NCBI RefSeq assembly: GCF_036014015.1
Contig: NZ_CP107905.1
Location: 9,052,001 to 9,116,000, forward strand
From: Streptomyces sp. NBC_00457
GTDB taxonomy: Bacteria; Actinomycetota; Actinomycetes; Streptomycetales; Streptomycetaceae
Direction: 5' to 3'
Length of the DNA: 64,000 bases
Shown here piece after piece: positions 25,063 through 33,946 of this stretch; position 1 is the stretch's first letter; each line of letters begins with the position of its first letter. The position numbers and the translations under genes are program-made. The notes below the pieces were generated by a model. The model was not told where the DNA came from and made no database searches. It worked only from the letters and a program-made list of their open reading frames with translations.

Positions 25063-26505
25063 TCAGAGAATCGCTCCCGGGGTGTAGCCCGCGGCTTCCG
25101 GGCGCTGCTTCACGATCTCTTCGACACGGCCGACGACGGCGGCGACCTGGTCGGCCGCGGCGCCGGTGAAGGACAGCTTGTCGGCCATCAGCTCGTCGAG
25201 CTGGGCGCGGCTCAGCGGGATGCGCTCGTCCGCGGCGAGCTTGTCGAGGAGTTCGTTGCGCTCGGCGCCCTGCTCGCGCATCGCCAGCGCCGACGCCACC
25301 GCGTTCTCCTTGATCGCTTCGTGCGCGACCTCACGGCCGACGCCCGCCCGCACGGCGCCCATCAGCACCTTGGTGGTGGCGAGGAAGGGCAGGTAGCGGT
25401 CCAGCTCACGGGCGACCACGGCCGGGAACGCGCCGAACTCGTCCAGCACGGTCAGGAACGTCTCCAGCAGACCGTCCAGGGCGAAGAACGCGTCCGGCAG
25501 CGCGACCCGGCGCACCACGGAGCAGGACACGTCGCCCTCGTTCCACTGGTCGCCCGCCAGCTCGCCGGTCATCGAGGCGTAGCCGCGCAGGATGACCATC
25601 AGGCCGTTGACGCGCTCGCACGACCGCGTGTTCATCTTGTGCGGCATCGCCGACGAACCGACCTGGCCCGGCTTGAAGCCCTCGGTCACCAGCTCGTGCC
25701 CGGCCATCAGCCGGACCGTCTTCGCCAGCGAGGACGGCGCCGCCGCGAGCTGCACCAGCGCGGTGACGACCTCGTAGTCCAGCGAGCGCGGGTACACCTG
25801 GCCGACCGAGGTGAAGGCCGTGGAGAAGCCCAGGTGCCCGGCGATCCGCTGCTCCAGCTCCGCCAGCTTGGCGCCGTCCCCGCCCAGCAGGTCCAGCATG
25901 TCCTGCGCCGTACCGACCGGGCCCTTGATGCCGCGCAGCGGATAGCGGCCGAGCAGTTCCTCGACCCGGCCGTACGCGACGAGCAGCTCGTCGGCGGCTG
26001 TCGCGAACCGTTTGCCCAGCGTCGTGGCCTGCGCGGCGACGTTGTGGGAGCGGCCGGCCATGACCAGCTCGCCGTACTCACCGGCCAGCTTGCCCAGCCG
26101 CGCCAGCACGGCCACCGTACGGTCGCGCATCAGCTCCAGGGAGAGCCGGATCTGCAGCTGCTCGACGTTCTCGGTGAGGTCGCGGGACGTCATGCCCTTG
26201 TGCACGTGCTCATGCCCGGCGAGGTTGTTGAACTCCTCGATCCGCGCTTTGACATCGTGTCGCGTGACCTTCTCACGTTCGGCGATGGACGCCAGGTCGA
26301 CGGTGTCGAGGACGCGCTCGTAGTCGGCGATCGCCGCGTCCGGCACCTCGATCCCGAGGTCCTTCTGGGCCCGCAGCACGGCGAGCCAGAGCTGACGCTC
26401 CAGCTTCACCTTCTGCTCGGGGGACCAGAGCGTGGCGAGCTCGGCGGAGGCGTAGCGTCCGGCGAGGACGTTCGGGATGCGGGGCTTGGCGGGAGCAGAA
26501 GTCAC
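25063..26505 (-). CDS. purB: Adenylosuccinate lyase PurB
   Basis: This 480-residue fumarase/aspartase-superfamily enzyme acts twice in purine synthesis, splitting fumarate from SAICAR and from adenylosuccinate. The superfamily signature GSSAMPHKMN is clear, with HVHKGMTSRDLTEN and AGRSHNVAAQATTLGKRF supplying the catalytic histidines. The length and the start MTSAPAKPRIPNVLAGRYAS are typical for actinobacteria. The mug gene overlaps or directly follows its stop, so the two are likely co-transcribed. Confidence 0.96.
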   Translation of the reverse strand: MTSAPAKPRIPNVLAGRYASAELATLWSPEQKVKLERQLWLAVLRAQKDLGIEVPDAAIADYERVLDTVDLASIAEREKVTRHDVKARIEEFNNLAGHEHVHKGMTSRDLTENVEQLQIRLSLELMRDRTVAVLARLGKLAGEYGELVMAGRSHNVAAQATTLGKRFATAADELLVAYGRVEELLGRYPLRGIKGPVGTAQDMLDLLGGDGAKLAELEQRIAGHLGFSTAFTSVGQVYPRSLDYEVVTALVQLAAAPSSLAKTVRLMAGHELVTEGFKPGQVGSSAMPHKMNTRSCERVNGLMVILRGYASMTGELAGDQWNEGDVSCSVVRRVALPDAFFALDGLLETFLTVLDEFGAFPAVVARELDRYLPFLATTKVLMGAVRAGVGREVAHEAIKENAVASALAMREQGAERNELLDKLAADERIPLSRAQLDELMADKLSFTGAAADQVAAVVGRVEEIVKQRPEAAGYTPGAIL

Positions 26506-26520
26506 GTAACCGGATTCTAC

Positions 26521-26545
26521 TGGCGCTTTGTGCAGGCCAGCGCCA
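26521..26545 (-). terminator. Hairpin between SGNH hydrolase gene and purB
   Basis: TGGCGCT (26521-26527) pairs with AGCGCCA (26539-26545) over an 11-base loop. It could end the SGNH transcript or sit in the purB leader. Confidence 0.4.
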
Positions 26546-26610
26546 CGGCTGCCGTTGGCGGAACCTACGAGACCTGTGTCACGCCCAGCCGCCTCCCGGG
26601 AGCTCCCGGC

Positions 26611-27393
26611 TTACGTTGCCGGATCCTCGTACGGCAGCAGTTCGGGCCGTTTCGGCGGCATCCCGTCGCCCGAGGACCGGCCGGTCAACCGGCGGCCGAT
26701 CCACGGGAGCAGGTGCTGCCTGGCGAATCGGGCGTCCGCGACCCGGCGCGTGGCCCACCCGGGTGGCGCCGTGGCCGGCGGCGGGGTGCGCCACTCGCTG
26801 TCCTCGGGCTCGTAGCCGAGCGCCTGCCACACCGCCTCCGCGACCCGCCGGTGCCCGTCGGCCGTCAGGTGCAGCCGGTCCACGTCCCACAGGCGCGGAT
26901 CGCTCAGCGAGGGGGCTCCGTACAGGTCGACGACGACGGCGCCGTGCCGTGCGGCGAGGTCGTCGACGCAGAGGAACAGCTCCTCCATGCGGGGCCGGAA
27001 CCGTTCGAGGACCGGGCCCTGACGGCCGGGGCTGCGCATCAGCACCAGTTGCTTGCAGGCGGGCGCCAGCCGTTCCACGGCCTCCGTCAGGAGCCCGCGC
27101 ACCTGCCCCATGTCGCACTTGGGGCGGAGCGTGTCGTTGAGCCCGCCCACCAGCGTGATCACGTCGGCTTCCATGGCGGCCGCCACGTCGACCTGCTCGT
27201 CGACGATCTGCCGGATCAGCTTGCCGCGCACCGCGAGGTTCGCGTACCGGAAACCGGGCGCGCGGCCGGCCATCCGCCCGGCGAGGAGATCGGCCCAGCC
27301 CCGGTAGGTGCCGTCCGGCAGCAGGTCCGACATGCCCTCGGTGAACGAGTCGCCGACCGCGACCAGGCTGGTGAAAGTGGGGTTCTTCTGCAT
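26611..27393 (-). CDS. SGNH/GDSL hydrolase
   Basis: This 260-residue SGNH hydrolase has block I VAVGDSFTEGMSD (nucleophile Ser), block III VGGLND (oxyanion Asn) and block V DRLHLTADGH (Asp and His). There is no clear signal peptide, so a cytoplasmic esterase or lipase is likely; the substrate is unknown. The ATG at 27393 (MQKNPTFTSLVAVGDS) puts block I at the usual distance from the start. Confidence 0.9.
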   Translation of the reverse strand: MQKNPTFTSLVAVGDSFTEGMSDLLPDGTYRGWADLLAGRMAGRAPGFRYANLAVRGKLIRQIVDEQVDVAAAMEADVITLVGGLNDTLRPKCDMGQVRGLLTEAVERLAPACKQLVLMRSPGRQGPVLERFRPRMEELFLCVDDLAARHGAVVVDLYGAPSLSDPRLWDVDRLHLTADGHRRVAEAVWQALGYEPEDSEWRTPPPATAPPGWATRRVADARFARQHLLPWIGRRLTGRSSGDGMPPKRPELLPYEDPAT

Positions 27394-27458
27394 GGCGACA
27401 GAGATGGTATCCCGCGTCCATACCCGTCGGTCGGTCGGCCTGTCCCGCCGGACACCGG

Positions 27459-28472
27459 TCAGGTCCGCTGCCCGAACAACTCCCGCAGCACGTCCTCCAT
27501 AGTCACCAGCCCCGCCAGCCGCCCGCCGTCGCCCAGCACCGCGGCGAGATGCGTACGGCTGCGCCGCATCGCGGTGAGTACGTCGTCCAGGGGCGTGCCG
27601 GCCCGCACGCGCGCGATGGACCGCATCTCCCGCACCTCGAACGGCAGGTCCCGCGGCATCTTGTCCAGCGCGTCCTTCACATGGAGATACCCGACGATGC
27701 GCCGCCCCTCGTCCACGACGGGGAAGCGGGAGAACCCGGACTCGGCCGACAGCCCCTCCAACTGCTCGGGCGTGACGCCCACGCGCGCGTAGACGACACT
27801 CTCCAGCGGAAGCACGACATCGCGCACCGGCCGTCGGCCCAGCTCCAGGGCGTCGTGCAGCCGCTCCCGCGCCCGCTCGTCGATGAGGCCGGCCTCACCG
27901 GAGTCCCGGACCAGACGCGCCAGCTCGGCGTCCGAGAAGGTCGCGGTCACCTCGTCCTTGGTCTCCACGCGCAACAGCTTCAGCAGGCCGTTCGCGAAGG
28001 CGTTGATCGTGAAGATCACCGGACGCAGCGTCCGCGACAGGGCGACCAGCGGCGGCCCGAGGACCAGCGCGCTGCGCACCGGCTCGGCCAGCGCGATGTT
28101 CTTCGGCACCATCTCGCCGAGCAGCATGTGCAGATACGTCGCCAGGGCCAGCGCGATCGCGAAGGACACCACATGCCCCGCGCCCTCGGGCACACCGAGC
28201 GCGTGGAACACCGGCTCCAGCAGATGCTCGATCGCCGGCTCCGCGACGACACCCAGGACCAGTGTGCACAGCGTGATGCCGAGCTGGGCCGCGGCCATCA
28301 GCGCGGACACGTGCTCCAGACCCCACAGCACGCTCTTGGCCCGCCGGTCGCCCTGCTCGGCGTGCGGCTCGATCTGGCTGCGGCGCACCGAGATCAGTGC
28401 GAACTCGGCGCCCACGAAGAAGGCGTTGACGACCAGGGTCGCGAAACCGATCAGCAGCTGTACGGCGGTCAT
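27459..28472 (-). CDS. CNNM/CorC-like membrane protein with CBS domains
   Basis: This 337-residue protein has an N-terminal DUF21/CNNM membrane domain (LLIGFATLVVNAFFVGAEFAL and three more hydrophobic segments) followed by two CBS domains (about residues 215-335). CNNM proteins are linked to Mg2+ transport or homeostasis. Unlike its upstream partner it lacks the C-terminal CorC_HlyC domain. The ATG overlaps the stop of the upstream gene (ATGA), so the two are co-translated and may form a heteromer. Confidence 0.88.
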   Translation of the reverse strand: MTAVQLLIGFATLVVNAFFVGAEFALISVRRSQIEPHAEQGDRRAKSVLWGLEHVSALMAAAQLGITLCTLVLGVVAEPAIEHLLEPVFHALGVPEGAGHVVSFAIALALATYLHMLLGEMVPKNIALAEPVRSALVLGPPLVALSRTLRPVIFTINAFANGLLKLLRVETKDEVTATFSDAELARLVRDSGEAGLIDERARERLHDALELGRRPVRDVVLPLESVVYARVGVTPEQLEGLSAESGFSRFPVVDEGRRIVGYLHVKDALDKMPRDLPFEVREMRSIARVRAGTPLDDVLTAMRRSRTHLAAVLGDGGRLAGLVTMEDVLRELFGQRT

Positions 28473-29803
28473 CGCTCGCCCTCCGAGTCGTGTGCGTCGT
28501 CCAGCGGCCCGTGCAGCAGCACGCGCGCGGCCCTGCGGCCCGACGCGTCGACCACGTCGAGTCGCCAGCCCACGACCTCGACACAGTCACCGGCGGCCGG
28601 TATGCGGCCGAGCTCGTGCGCCACGAGACCGGCCAGCGTCTCGTACGGTCCCTCGGGCGCCCTCAGTCCGACGCGCGCGAGCTGGTCCATGCGGGCGGCG
28701 CCGTCCGCCGAGAACAGGGCGCGTCCGTCGTCGTCGCTGCCCGCGACGGCCAGGTCCGGCGTCTCGTGCGGGTCGTGCTCGTCCCGCACCTCGCCGACGA
28801 CCTCCTCGACGATGTCCTCCAGCGTGGCCACGCCCGCCGTGCCACCGTACTCGTCGATGACGACGGCCATCGTGCGCTTGCCGGAGAGCCGGTCAAGGAG
28901 CCGGTCGACGGTCAGCGACTCGGGCACGAGCAGCGGCTCGCGCATGAGTTCCGCGACCCGTACGCGCGTCCGGCGCTCCGCGGGCACCGCCAGCACGTCC
29001 TTGATGTGCGCGGTGCCCACGACCGAGTCGAGGTTGCCGCGGAAGACGGGGAACCGGGACAGGCCCGTGGCCCGGGTCGCGTTCGCCACGTCCTCGCAGG
29101 TCGCCTGGACGTCGAGGGCGAAGACCTGCACGCGGGGCGTCATCACGTTCTCCGCGGTCAGGTCGGCGAGGTTCAGGGTCCGGACGAACAGTTCGGCGGT
29201 GTCCGCCTCCAGGGCGCCCTCCCGGGCCGAGTGCCGGGCGAGCGCGGCCAGTTCCTGCGGTCCGCGCGCGGAGGCGAGTTCTTCGGCGGGCTCCACGCCG
29301 AAGAGGCGCACGATCCGGTTCGCCGTGTTGTTGAGGTGCGTGATGAAGGGCCGGAAGGCGGCACTGAACCAGCGCTGCGCGTTGCCGACGCGCTTGGCGA
29401 CGGCCAGCGGCGACGAGATCGCCCAGTTCTTCGGCACCAGCTCGCCGACGACCATCAGCACCACGGTCGACAGGGCCGTACCCAGCACCAGGGCGATCGA
29501 GGACGCGGTGGAGCGCGAGACGCCCATCGACTCCAGCGGGCCCGCGATCAGCGCGGCGATCGACGGCTCGGCGAGCATGCCGACGACCAGATTGGTGACG
29601 GTGATGCCGAGCTGCGCCCCGGAGAGCTGGAAGGTCAGGTTCCGTACGGCCTTCAACGCCCCCGCGGCGCCGCGCTCGCCGCGCTCCGCGGCCCGTTCGA
29701 GTTCGCCGCGTTCGACCGTGGTGAGCGAGAACTCCGCCGCGACGAAGGCGCCGCAGGCCAGCGACAGCAGGATCGCCACCAGGAGGAGGAGCACTTCGGT
29801 CAT
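28469..29803 (-). CDS. CNNM/CorC-like membrane protein with CBS and CorC_HlyC domains
   Basis: This 444-residue protein of the HlyC/CorC (hemolysin-like) family has a four-segment DUF21 domain (VLLLLVAILLSLACGAFVAA, ISIALVLG-type helices), paired CBS domains (about 215-345, with AVVIDEYGGTAGVATLEDIVEEVVGE) and a C-terminal CorC_HlyC domain (about 360-435). The family affects Mg2+/Co2+ handling; the haemolysin name is historical. It is the first gene of a two-gene operon. A tandem 10-bp repeat lies 117-136 bp upstream. Confidence 0.9.
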   Translation of the reverse strand: MTEVLLLLVAILLSLACGAFVAAEFSLTTVERGELERAAERGERGAAGALKAVRNLTFQLSGAQLGITVTNLVVGMLAEPSIAALIAGPLESMGVSRSTASSIALVLGTALSTVVLMVVGELVPKNWAISSPLAVAKRVGNAQRWFSAAFRPFITHLNNTANRIVRLFGVEPAEELASARGPQELAALARHSAREGALEADTAELFVRTLNLADLTAENVMTPRVQVFALDVQATCEDVANATRATGLSRFPVFRGNLDSVVGTAHIKDVLAVPAERRTRVRVAELMREPLLVPESLTVDRLLDRLSGKRTMAVVIDEYGGTAGVATLEDIVEEVVGEVRDEHDPHETPDLAVAGSDDDGRALFSADGAARMDQLARVGLRAPEGPYETLAGLVAHELGRIPAAGDCVEVVGWRLDVVDASGRRAARVLLHGPLDDAHDSEGER

Positions 29804-29919
29804 CGGTTCACCCCCGTCCCATGATCGGGCAGAGCGGGGAGGATCGCGCGATGTCGTCTACTGGGAGGCTCGCCCATGGGCGGACGCTCACACCTTTCCG
29901 TGGAAACCGAAGGAGAACC

Positions 29920-29939
29920 GAAGTGGTCCGAAGTGGTCC
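29920..29939. repeat. Tandem 10-bp repeat upstream of CNNM operon
   Basis: GAAGTGGTCC occurs twice in direct succession. It lies in the 174-bp gap between the CNNM operon start (29803) and the stop of the GNAT gene (29978). A regulatory role is possible, not shown. Confidence 0.5.
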
Positions 29940-29977
29940 TCCAAGAGTAAAGGACGAGCAAAGATGCCCTGGCGGCC

Positions 29978-30403
29978 CTACTCCCCGAAGGGCTTGATCC
30001 AGCGCCGCCACTGCTCCTGGGGCGCGTACCCCGCCGCGCGCCAGGCATGGTGGGCGGTTTCGTTGTGCTCCAGCACCATCGCGTCCCCACGGCGCCCGCC
30101 GAGCCGTACGAACCGCTCCTCCGCGGCGGCCAGCAGCGCCGCACCGATCCCCTGACGGCGGCGGTCCGGATGCACCGCCAGCCGGTACAGATGGCAGCGC
30201 CAGCCGTCGAATCCCGCGATCACCGTGCCCACCAGCTCGCCGTCCTGCTCGGCGATGATCAGAGCCTCCGGGTCCCGGTCGACCAGCCGCTCCACGCCGT
30301 TCCGGTCGTCGCTGATGCTCGTGCCTTCGGCTGCCGTCTTCCAGAAGGCCAGCACGGTGTCGAGGTCGTCGGGGCCGGCGGCCCGTATCCGCAGATCAGT
30401 CAT
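29978..30403 (-). CDS. GNAT family N-acetyltransferase
   Basis: This 141-residue single-domain GNAT enzyme has the acetyl-CoA-binding loop HPDRRRQGIGAALLAAAEERF and the strand IAEQDGELVGTVIAGFDGWRCHLYRLAV before it. The acceptor is unknown; small proteins of this class often acetylate amines or protein N-termini. The ATG at 30403 gives the standard start MTDLRIRAAGPDDLDTVLAFW (shown only to describe the opening). Confidence 0.88.
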   Translation of the reverse strand: MTDLRIRAAGPDDLDTVLAFWKTAAEGTSISDDRNGVERLVDRDPEALIIAEQDGELVGTVIAGFDGWRCHLYRLAVHPDRRRQGIGAALLAAAEERFVRLGGRRGDAMVLEHNETAHHAWRAAGYAPQEQWRRWIKPFGE

Positions 30404-30464
30404 GGCGTGATCACATCACAGCCGAATCCTGCGGCATGTGACATTCCACTGTTCGGACGGGCGG

Positions 30465-31328
30465 CTACGCGCCCCGCAACGCCCCGATCACCGGCGCGAA
30501 CGCCTCCATGTACGGCTCCAGGACGGTGAGATACGAGAACCCGTACCGCTCCCGCTGCGCCCGCACCTGCGCGGTGATCTGCTCCAGGGTGCCGACGAGA
30601 AGGAGGGGCAGGTCGAGTGCCTGCTCCAGTGTCAGGTCCGGCACCCGGTCGATGAGCGGCCGCACGACCTCCGCGCGGTCCTCCGTCACGGTCACCATCT
30701 GGATCAGCAGATTCAGCTCGGCCGGCTCCTTGCGGCCCGCGGCCAGCCGCCGGTACAGGGCGACGCGCCCGTCGAGGTCCTCGGGAGAGATCGGCAGCAG
30801 TTGCCCCGTCGTGCTCCCCGGCACCGCACGCGCCGCGGTGAAGGCCGCGATGTCCGCGTGCTCGGCGGTCATGCGCATCATGCGGTCGCCGTTGCCGCCG
30901 ATCATCAACGGCACCCGCGCGTCCGCGTCGAGCAGCCGGTCCAACTCCTCGACCGTGTGCTGAAGATGGTCCACGCGCGCGGGGGGCGTTCCGTACGGCA
31001 GCCCGGCCGCCTCGTGCTCCGCCTGTACGTAGCCGGTGCCGAGCCCGAGTTCGAGGCGTCCGCCGGTCAGCGCGTTCGTCGTCGCCACCTCGCGGGCGAG
31101 CAGCGTCGGGTTCCAGAAGCCGGCGTTCAGCACGAACGTTCCGAGCCGTGGACGCTCGGTGGCTTCGGCGGCGGCCACCAGCGCCGGGAAGGGCGCGACC
31201 ATCCCGAGGTGGTCCGGGACGAGGATCACGTCGTAGCCGAGCTCCTCGGCCCGGCGGCACTTGGCCCGCCACTCCGCGGCGGGGGCAGGAGCGATCAGAC
31301 TGACACCGAAGCGGAACGCCCGCGGCAT
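30465..31328 (-). CDS. LLM class F420-dependent oxidoreductase
   Basis: This 287-residue luciferase-like monooxygenase-fold protein has a TIM-barrel pattern typical of F420-dependent enzymes: FRFGVSLIAPAPAAEW, DVILVPDHLG, GTFVLNAGFWNPTLLAREVAT, LELGLGTGY and IGGNGDRMMR. The substrate is unknown. The ATG at 31328 is chosen because it has a strong Shine-Dalgarno (GAGGAG) and matches family starts; the longer frame does not. It is a single-gene unit between the GNAT gene and the ABC exporter. Confidence 0.88.
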   Translation of the reverse strand: MPRAFRFGVSLIAPAPAAEWRAKCRRAEELGYDVILVPDHLGMVAPFPALVAAAEATERPRLGTFVLNAGFWNPTLLAREVATTNALTGGRLELGLGTGYVQAEHEAAGLPYGTPPARVDHLQHTVEELDRLLDADARVPLMIGGNGDRMMRMTAEHADIAAFTAARAVPGSTTGQLLPISPEDLDGRVALYRRLAAGRKEPAELNLLIQMVTVTEDRAEVVRPLIDRVPDLTLEQALDLPLLLVGTLEQITAQVRAQRERYGFSYLTVLEPYMEAFAPVIGALRGA

Positions 31329-31374
31329 GAACTCTCCTCGGCTTGAAGCGACTTGAGTACGTACTGCGATTCCA

Positions 31375-33942
31375 TCACTCGTGCGCGATGGCCGCCAGCA
31401 CATTCATGCGGGATGCACGCAACGCGGGCAGCAGGGCCGCGACCACGCCCACGACCGCCGATCCGATCACCACCGCGATGATCGTGGTCCACGGGATCGC
31501 GAACGCCTGCATGCCCTGCAGCGCCAGCACCTGCTGGATGCACACGCCCCACACCAGTCCCAGCGCGAGCCCCAGGACGGCGCCGAACACCGCGATCACG
31601 ACCGACTCCAGCCGGATCATGCGGCGCAGCTGGCGCCGGGCGAGTCCGATGGCCCGCAGCAGGCCGATCTCCCGGGTCCGCTCGACGACCGACAGCGCAA
31701 GGGTGTTGACCACGCCGAGCACCGCGATGATGATCGCGAGCCCGAGCAGCGCGTACACGAGGTAGAGCAGGACCGCGATCTGGTCGCGGACCAGCTCCTT
31801 GTAGTCGGCGATGTCGCGGACGTCCACCTGCGGATACGGGTCGAGGGTGCCCTCCAGGTTCGCGCGCAGGTCGTCGGCGCTCGTGCCGGGGGAGGCGTTC
31901 ACGTAGACAGCCGAGTCCTGCCCGCCGGGCGCGTAGCTCTCGAGCGTGCTCATGCCGAAGTACAGCCCGCCCTGTGCCCCGAACCCTTCGGCGGCGTCCT
32001 GGTCGGTCAGCGCCCCTACCGTCAGCTCGGCGGTACGTCCGCCCTGGAACTCGACCGGGACGGTGCTGCCGACGCGCACGCCGTGGTCCCGCGCGAAGTC
32101 CAGGTCCATGGCGAGACGCCCGTTGGCCAGCGCGGCGGTCGAGTCCCCCTGCGCGTACGTGATGTTGGCGACGTCGTCGAGCTTCGGGTCGTAGGCCGCG
32201 GCGGTCGTCTCGACGCGGTCGCCGTCCGGGAGGGTGGCCGCGACCGTCGTGAGCCGTGTGCGCACGACCAGGCCCACTCCCTCCGTGTCGCGCACCGCGT
32301 CGGTGACCTCCTCGGGGAAGGGCACGAAATTGGCGTTCTGTACGACGAAGTCGGCGCCCAGCGTCTTGTCGATCTGCTCGTCGAACGACTTGGTCATCGA
32401 GGCGCTCGCCACCGACATCCCGCCGACCAGCGCCAGCCCGACCATCAGGGCCGCCGCGGTCGCGCCGGTACGGCGGGGGTTGCGCAGGGCGTTGCGCTGG
32501 CTCATCCGGCCGACCGAACCGAACAGCGCCGGGAAGGCACCGCCGAGGACCCGGATCACCGGGCGTACCAGCAGCGGGCCCGCGATGACCGTCGCGATGA
32601 GCGTCAGGACTATGCCGAGGCCGAGCAGGGAGGCCGCCGACGACGTCTCCGTCGCCGTGGCACAGCCCACCAGCGCCGCCGCGCCCAGCGCCCCGACGAC
32701 CGCGCCCACCACCGCGCGCACCCGCAGCGGCTTTCCCACGTCGGCGATCTCGGCGTCCGCGAGTGCCGCCATCGGCGACACACCCGCCGCGCGCCTGGCC
32801 GGGAGATACGCCGCCACGAAGGTGACGCCGAGGCCGACGACGTACGCCGAGACGGGTGTCGCCACGCCGATCACCATGTCGGCGGACCTGATGTTCATGC
32901 CGAGCAGGCCCATCAGCTCGATGAGCCCGACCGCGAGCCCGATGCCGGTGGCCAGGCCGAGTGTGGAGCCGACGAGGCCGAGCAGCAGCGCCTCGGTGAG
33001 GACCGAGCGGCGCACCTGACGGCGGTCCGCGCCGAGCGCCCTCAGCAGCCCCAGTTCCCGGGTGCGCTGGGCGATCAGCATCGAGAAGGTGTTGACGATG
33101 AGGAACACACCGACCAGGACGGCGATCCCGGCGAAACCGAGCATCACGTACTTGATGACGTCGAGGAATCCGCCCAGCTGCTCCACGTCCGACTCGGCCT
33201 GCTCGTCGGCGGTCCGGAAGTCGAGGGTTTCCGTGCCCAGCGCGGCGGCCACGCGCTGCTTGAGCTGCGGGTCGCTGACGCCGTCCGCCGCGTCCACGGA
33301 GATGCTGGTGCCGGCGTCCGGGTCGCCCAGCAGCTTGGTCTGCGCGGTCTCGGTGTCGAAGAAGACCAGCGCGGCACCGGGGTTGGTGGTGGTGAACGTG
33401 GCGATGCCGACGACCTCGGCCTTGAACGAGCCGGGCGCGGCGATCACGGTGAGCGTGTCCCCGATCGCCACGTCCTTGGTGTCGGCGGTGTCCGCGTCGA
33501 GCAGGACCTGGTTCGGCCCCTCGGGGGCGTGACCGGAGGTCAGCTCGACGGGGCTACGGTCGGTCGGGTTCCAGATGGTGCCGATCGTCGGGGCGCCGGT
33601 GGTGGGGCCCACCGACTCGTTGTCCTCGTCGGCGACGGTGATGCCCTCCACGTCCACGTCCAGACGGGCCGACTCGGCCCCCTCGACCCGGGCCGCGCGG
33701 TCCACGAGCGAGGCGGGCAGGGTGGGGGTGAAGCCGGAGGGCAGTGCTTCGTCGAGGTTCTCCTTCGGGCTGACGGTGACGTCGGCCGCGGTCGAGGCGA
33801 AGAGCCGGTCGAAGGTACGGCTCACCGTGTCCGAGAAGATCAGGCTGCCCGCGACGAACGCCACGGACAGGATCACGGCCAGCGCGGACAGCAGCAGCCG
33901 TCCCTTGTGGGCGAGAAAGCTCCGGAGCGTCGCCTTGAGCAC
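31375..33942 (-). CDS. FtsX/MacB-like ABC transporter permease
   Basis: This 855-residue permease has the two-FtsX-domain layout of Streptomyces lipoprotein/antibiotic-type exporters: an N-terminal helix (RLLLSALAVILSVAFVAGSL), an extracytoplasmic MacB-type domain, a helix cluster (residues about 260-500) and a second periplasmic-side loop before the last three helices (LLYLVYALLGLAIIIAVLGV and following). The start is a GTG at 33942, four bases after the stop of the ATPase gene, so the two form an operon. Confidence 0.92.
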   Translation of the reverse strand: MLKATLRSFLAHKGRLLLSALAVILSVAFVAGSLIFSDTVSRTFDRLFASTAADVTVSPKENLDEALPSGFTPTLPASLVDRAARVEGAESARLDVDVEGITVADEDNESVGPTTGAPTIGTIWNPTDRSPVELTSGHAPEGPNQVLLDADTADTKDVAIGDTLTVIAAPGSFKAEVVGIATFTTTNPGAALVFFDTETAQTKLLGDPDAGTSISVDAADGVSDPQLKQRVAAALGTETLDFRTADEQAESDVEQLGGFLDVIKYVMLGFAGIAVLVGVFLIVNTFSMLIAQRTRELGLLRALGADRRQVRRSVLTEALLLGLVGSTLGLATGIGLAVGLIELMGLLGMNIRSADMVIGVATPVSAYVVGLGVTFVAAYLPARRAAGVSPMAALADAEIADVGKPLRVRAVVGAVVGALGAAALVGCATATETSSAASLLGLGIVLTLIATVIAGPLLVRPVIRVLGGAFPALFGSVGRMSQRNALRNPRRTGATAAALMVGLALVGGMSVASASMTKSFDEQIDKTLGADFVVQNANFVPFPEEVTDAVRDTEGVGLVVRTRLTTVAATLPDGDRVETTAAAYDPKLDDVANITYAQGDSTAALANGRLAMDLDFARDHGVRVGSTVPVEFQGGRTAELTVGALTDQDAAEGFGAQGGLYFGMSTLESYAPGGQDSAVYVNASPGTSADDLRANLEGTLDPYPQVDVRDIADYKELVRDQIAVLLYLVYALLGLAIIIAVLGVVNTLALSVVERTREIGLLRAIGLARRQLRRMIRLESVVIAVFGAVLGLALGLVWGVCIQQVLALQGMQAFAIPWTTIIAVVIGSAVVGVVAALLPALRASRMNVLAAIAHE

Positions 33943-33946
33943 GGGG

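Noticed and set aside
25321..27792. 823-codon open frame on the plus strand
   Set aside because: It is antisense to purB and the SGNH hydrolase gene and shows no domain or signal.
27549..30155. 868-codon open frame on the plus strand
   Set aside because: It is antisense to the two CNNM genes; its Ser/Arg-rich composition is a frame shadow.
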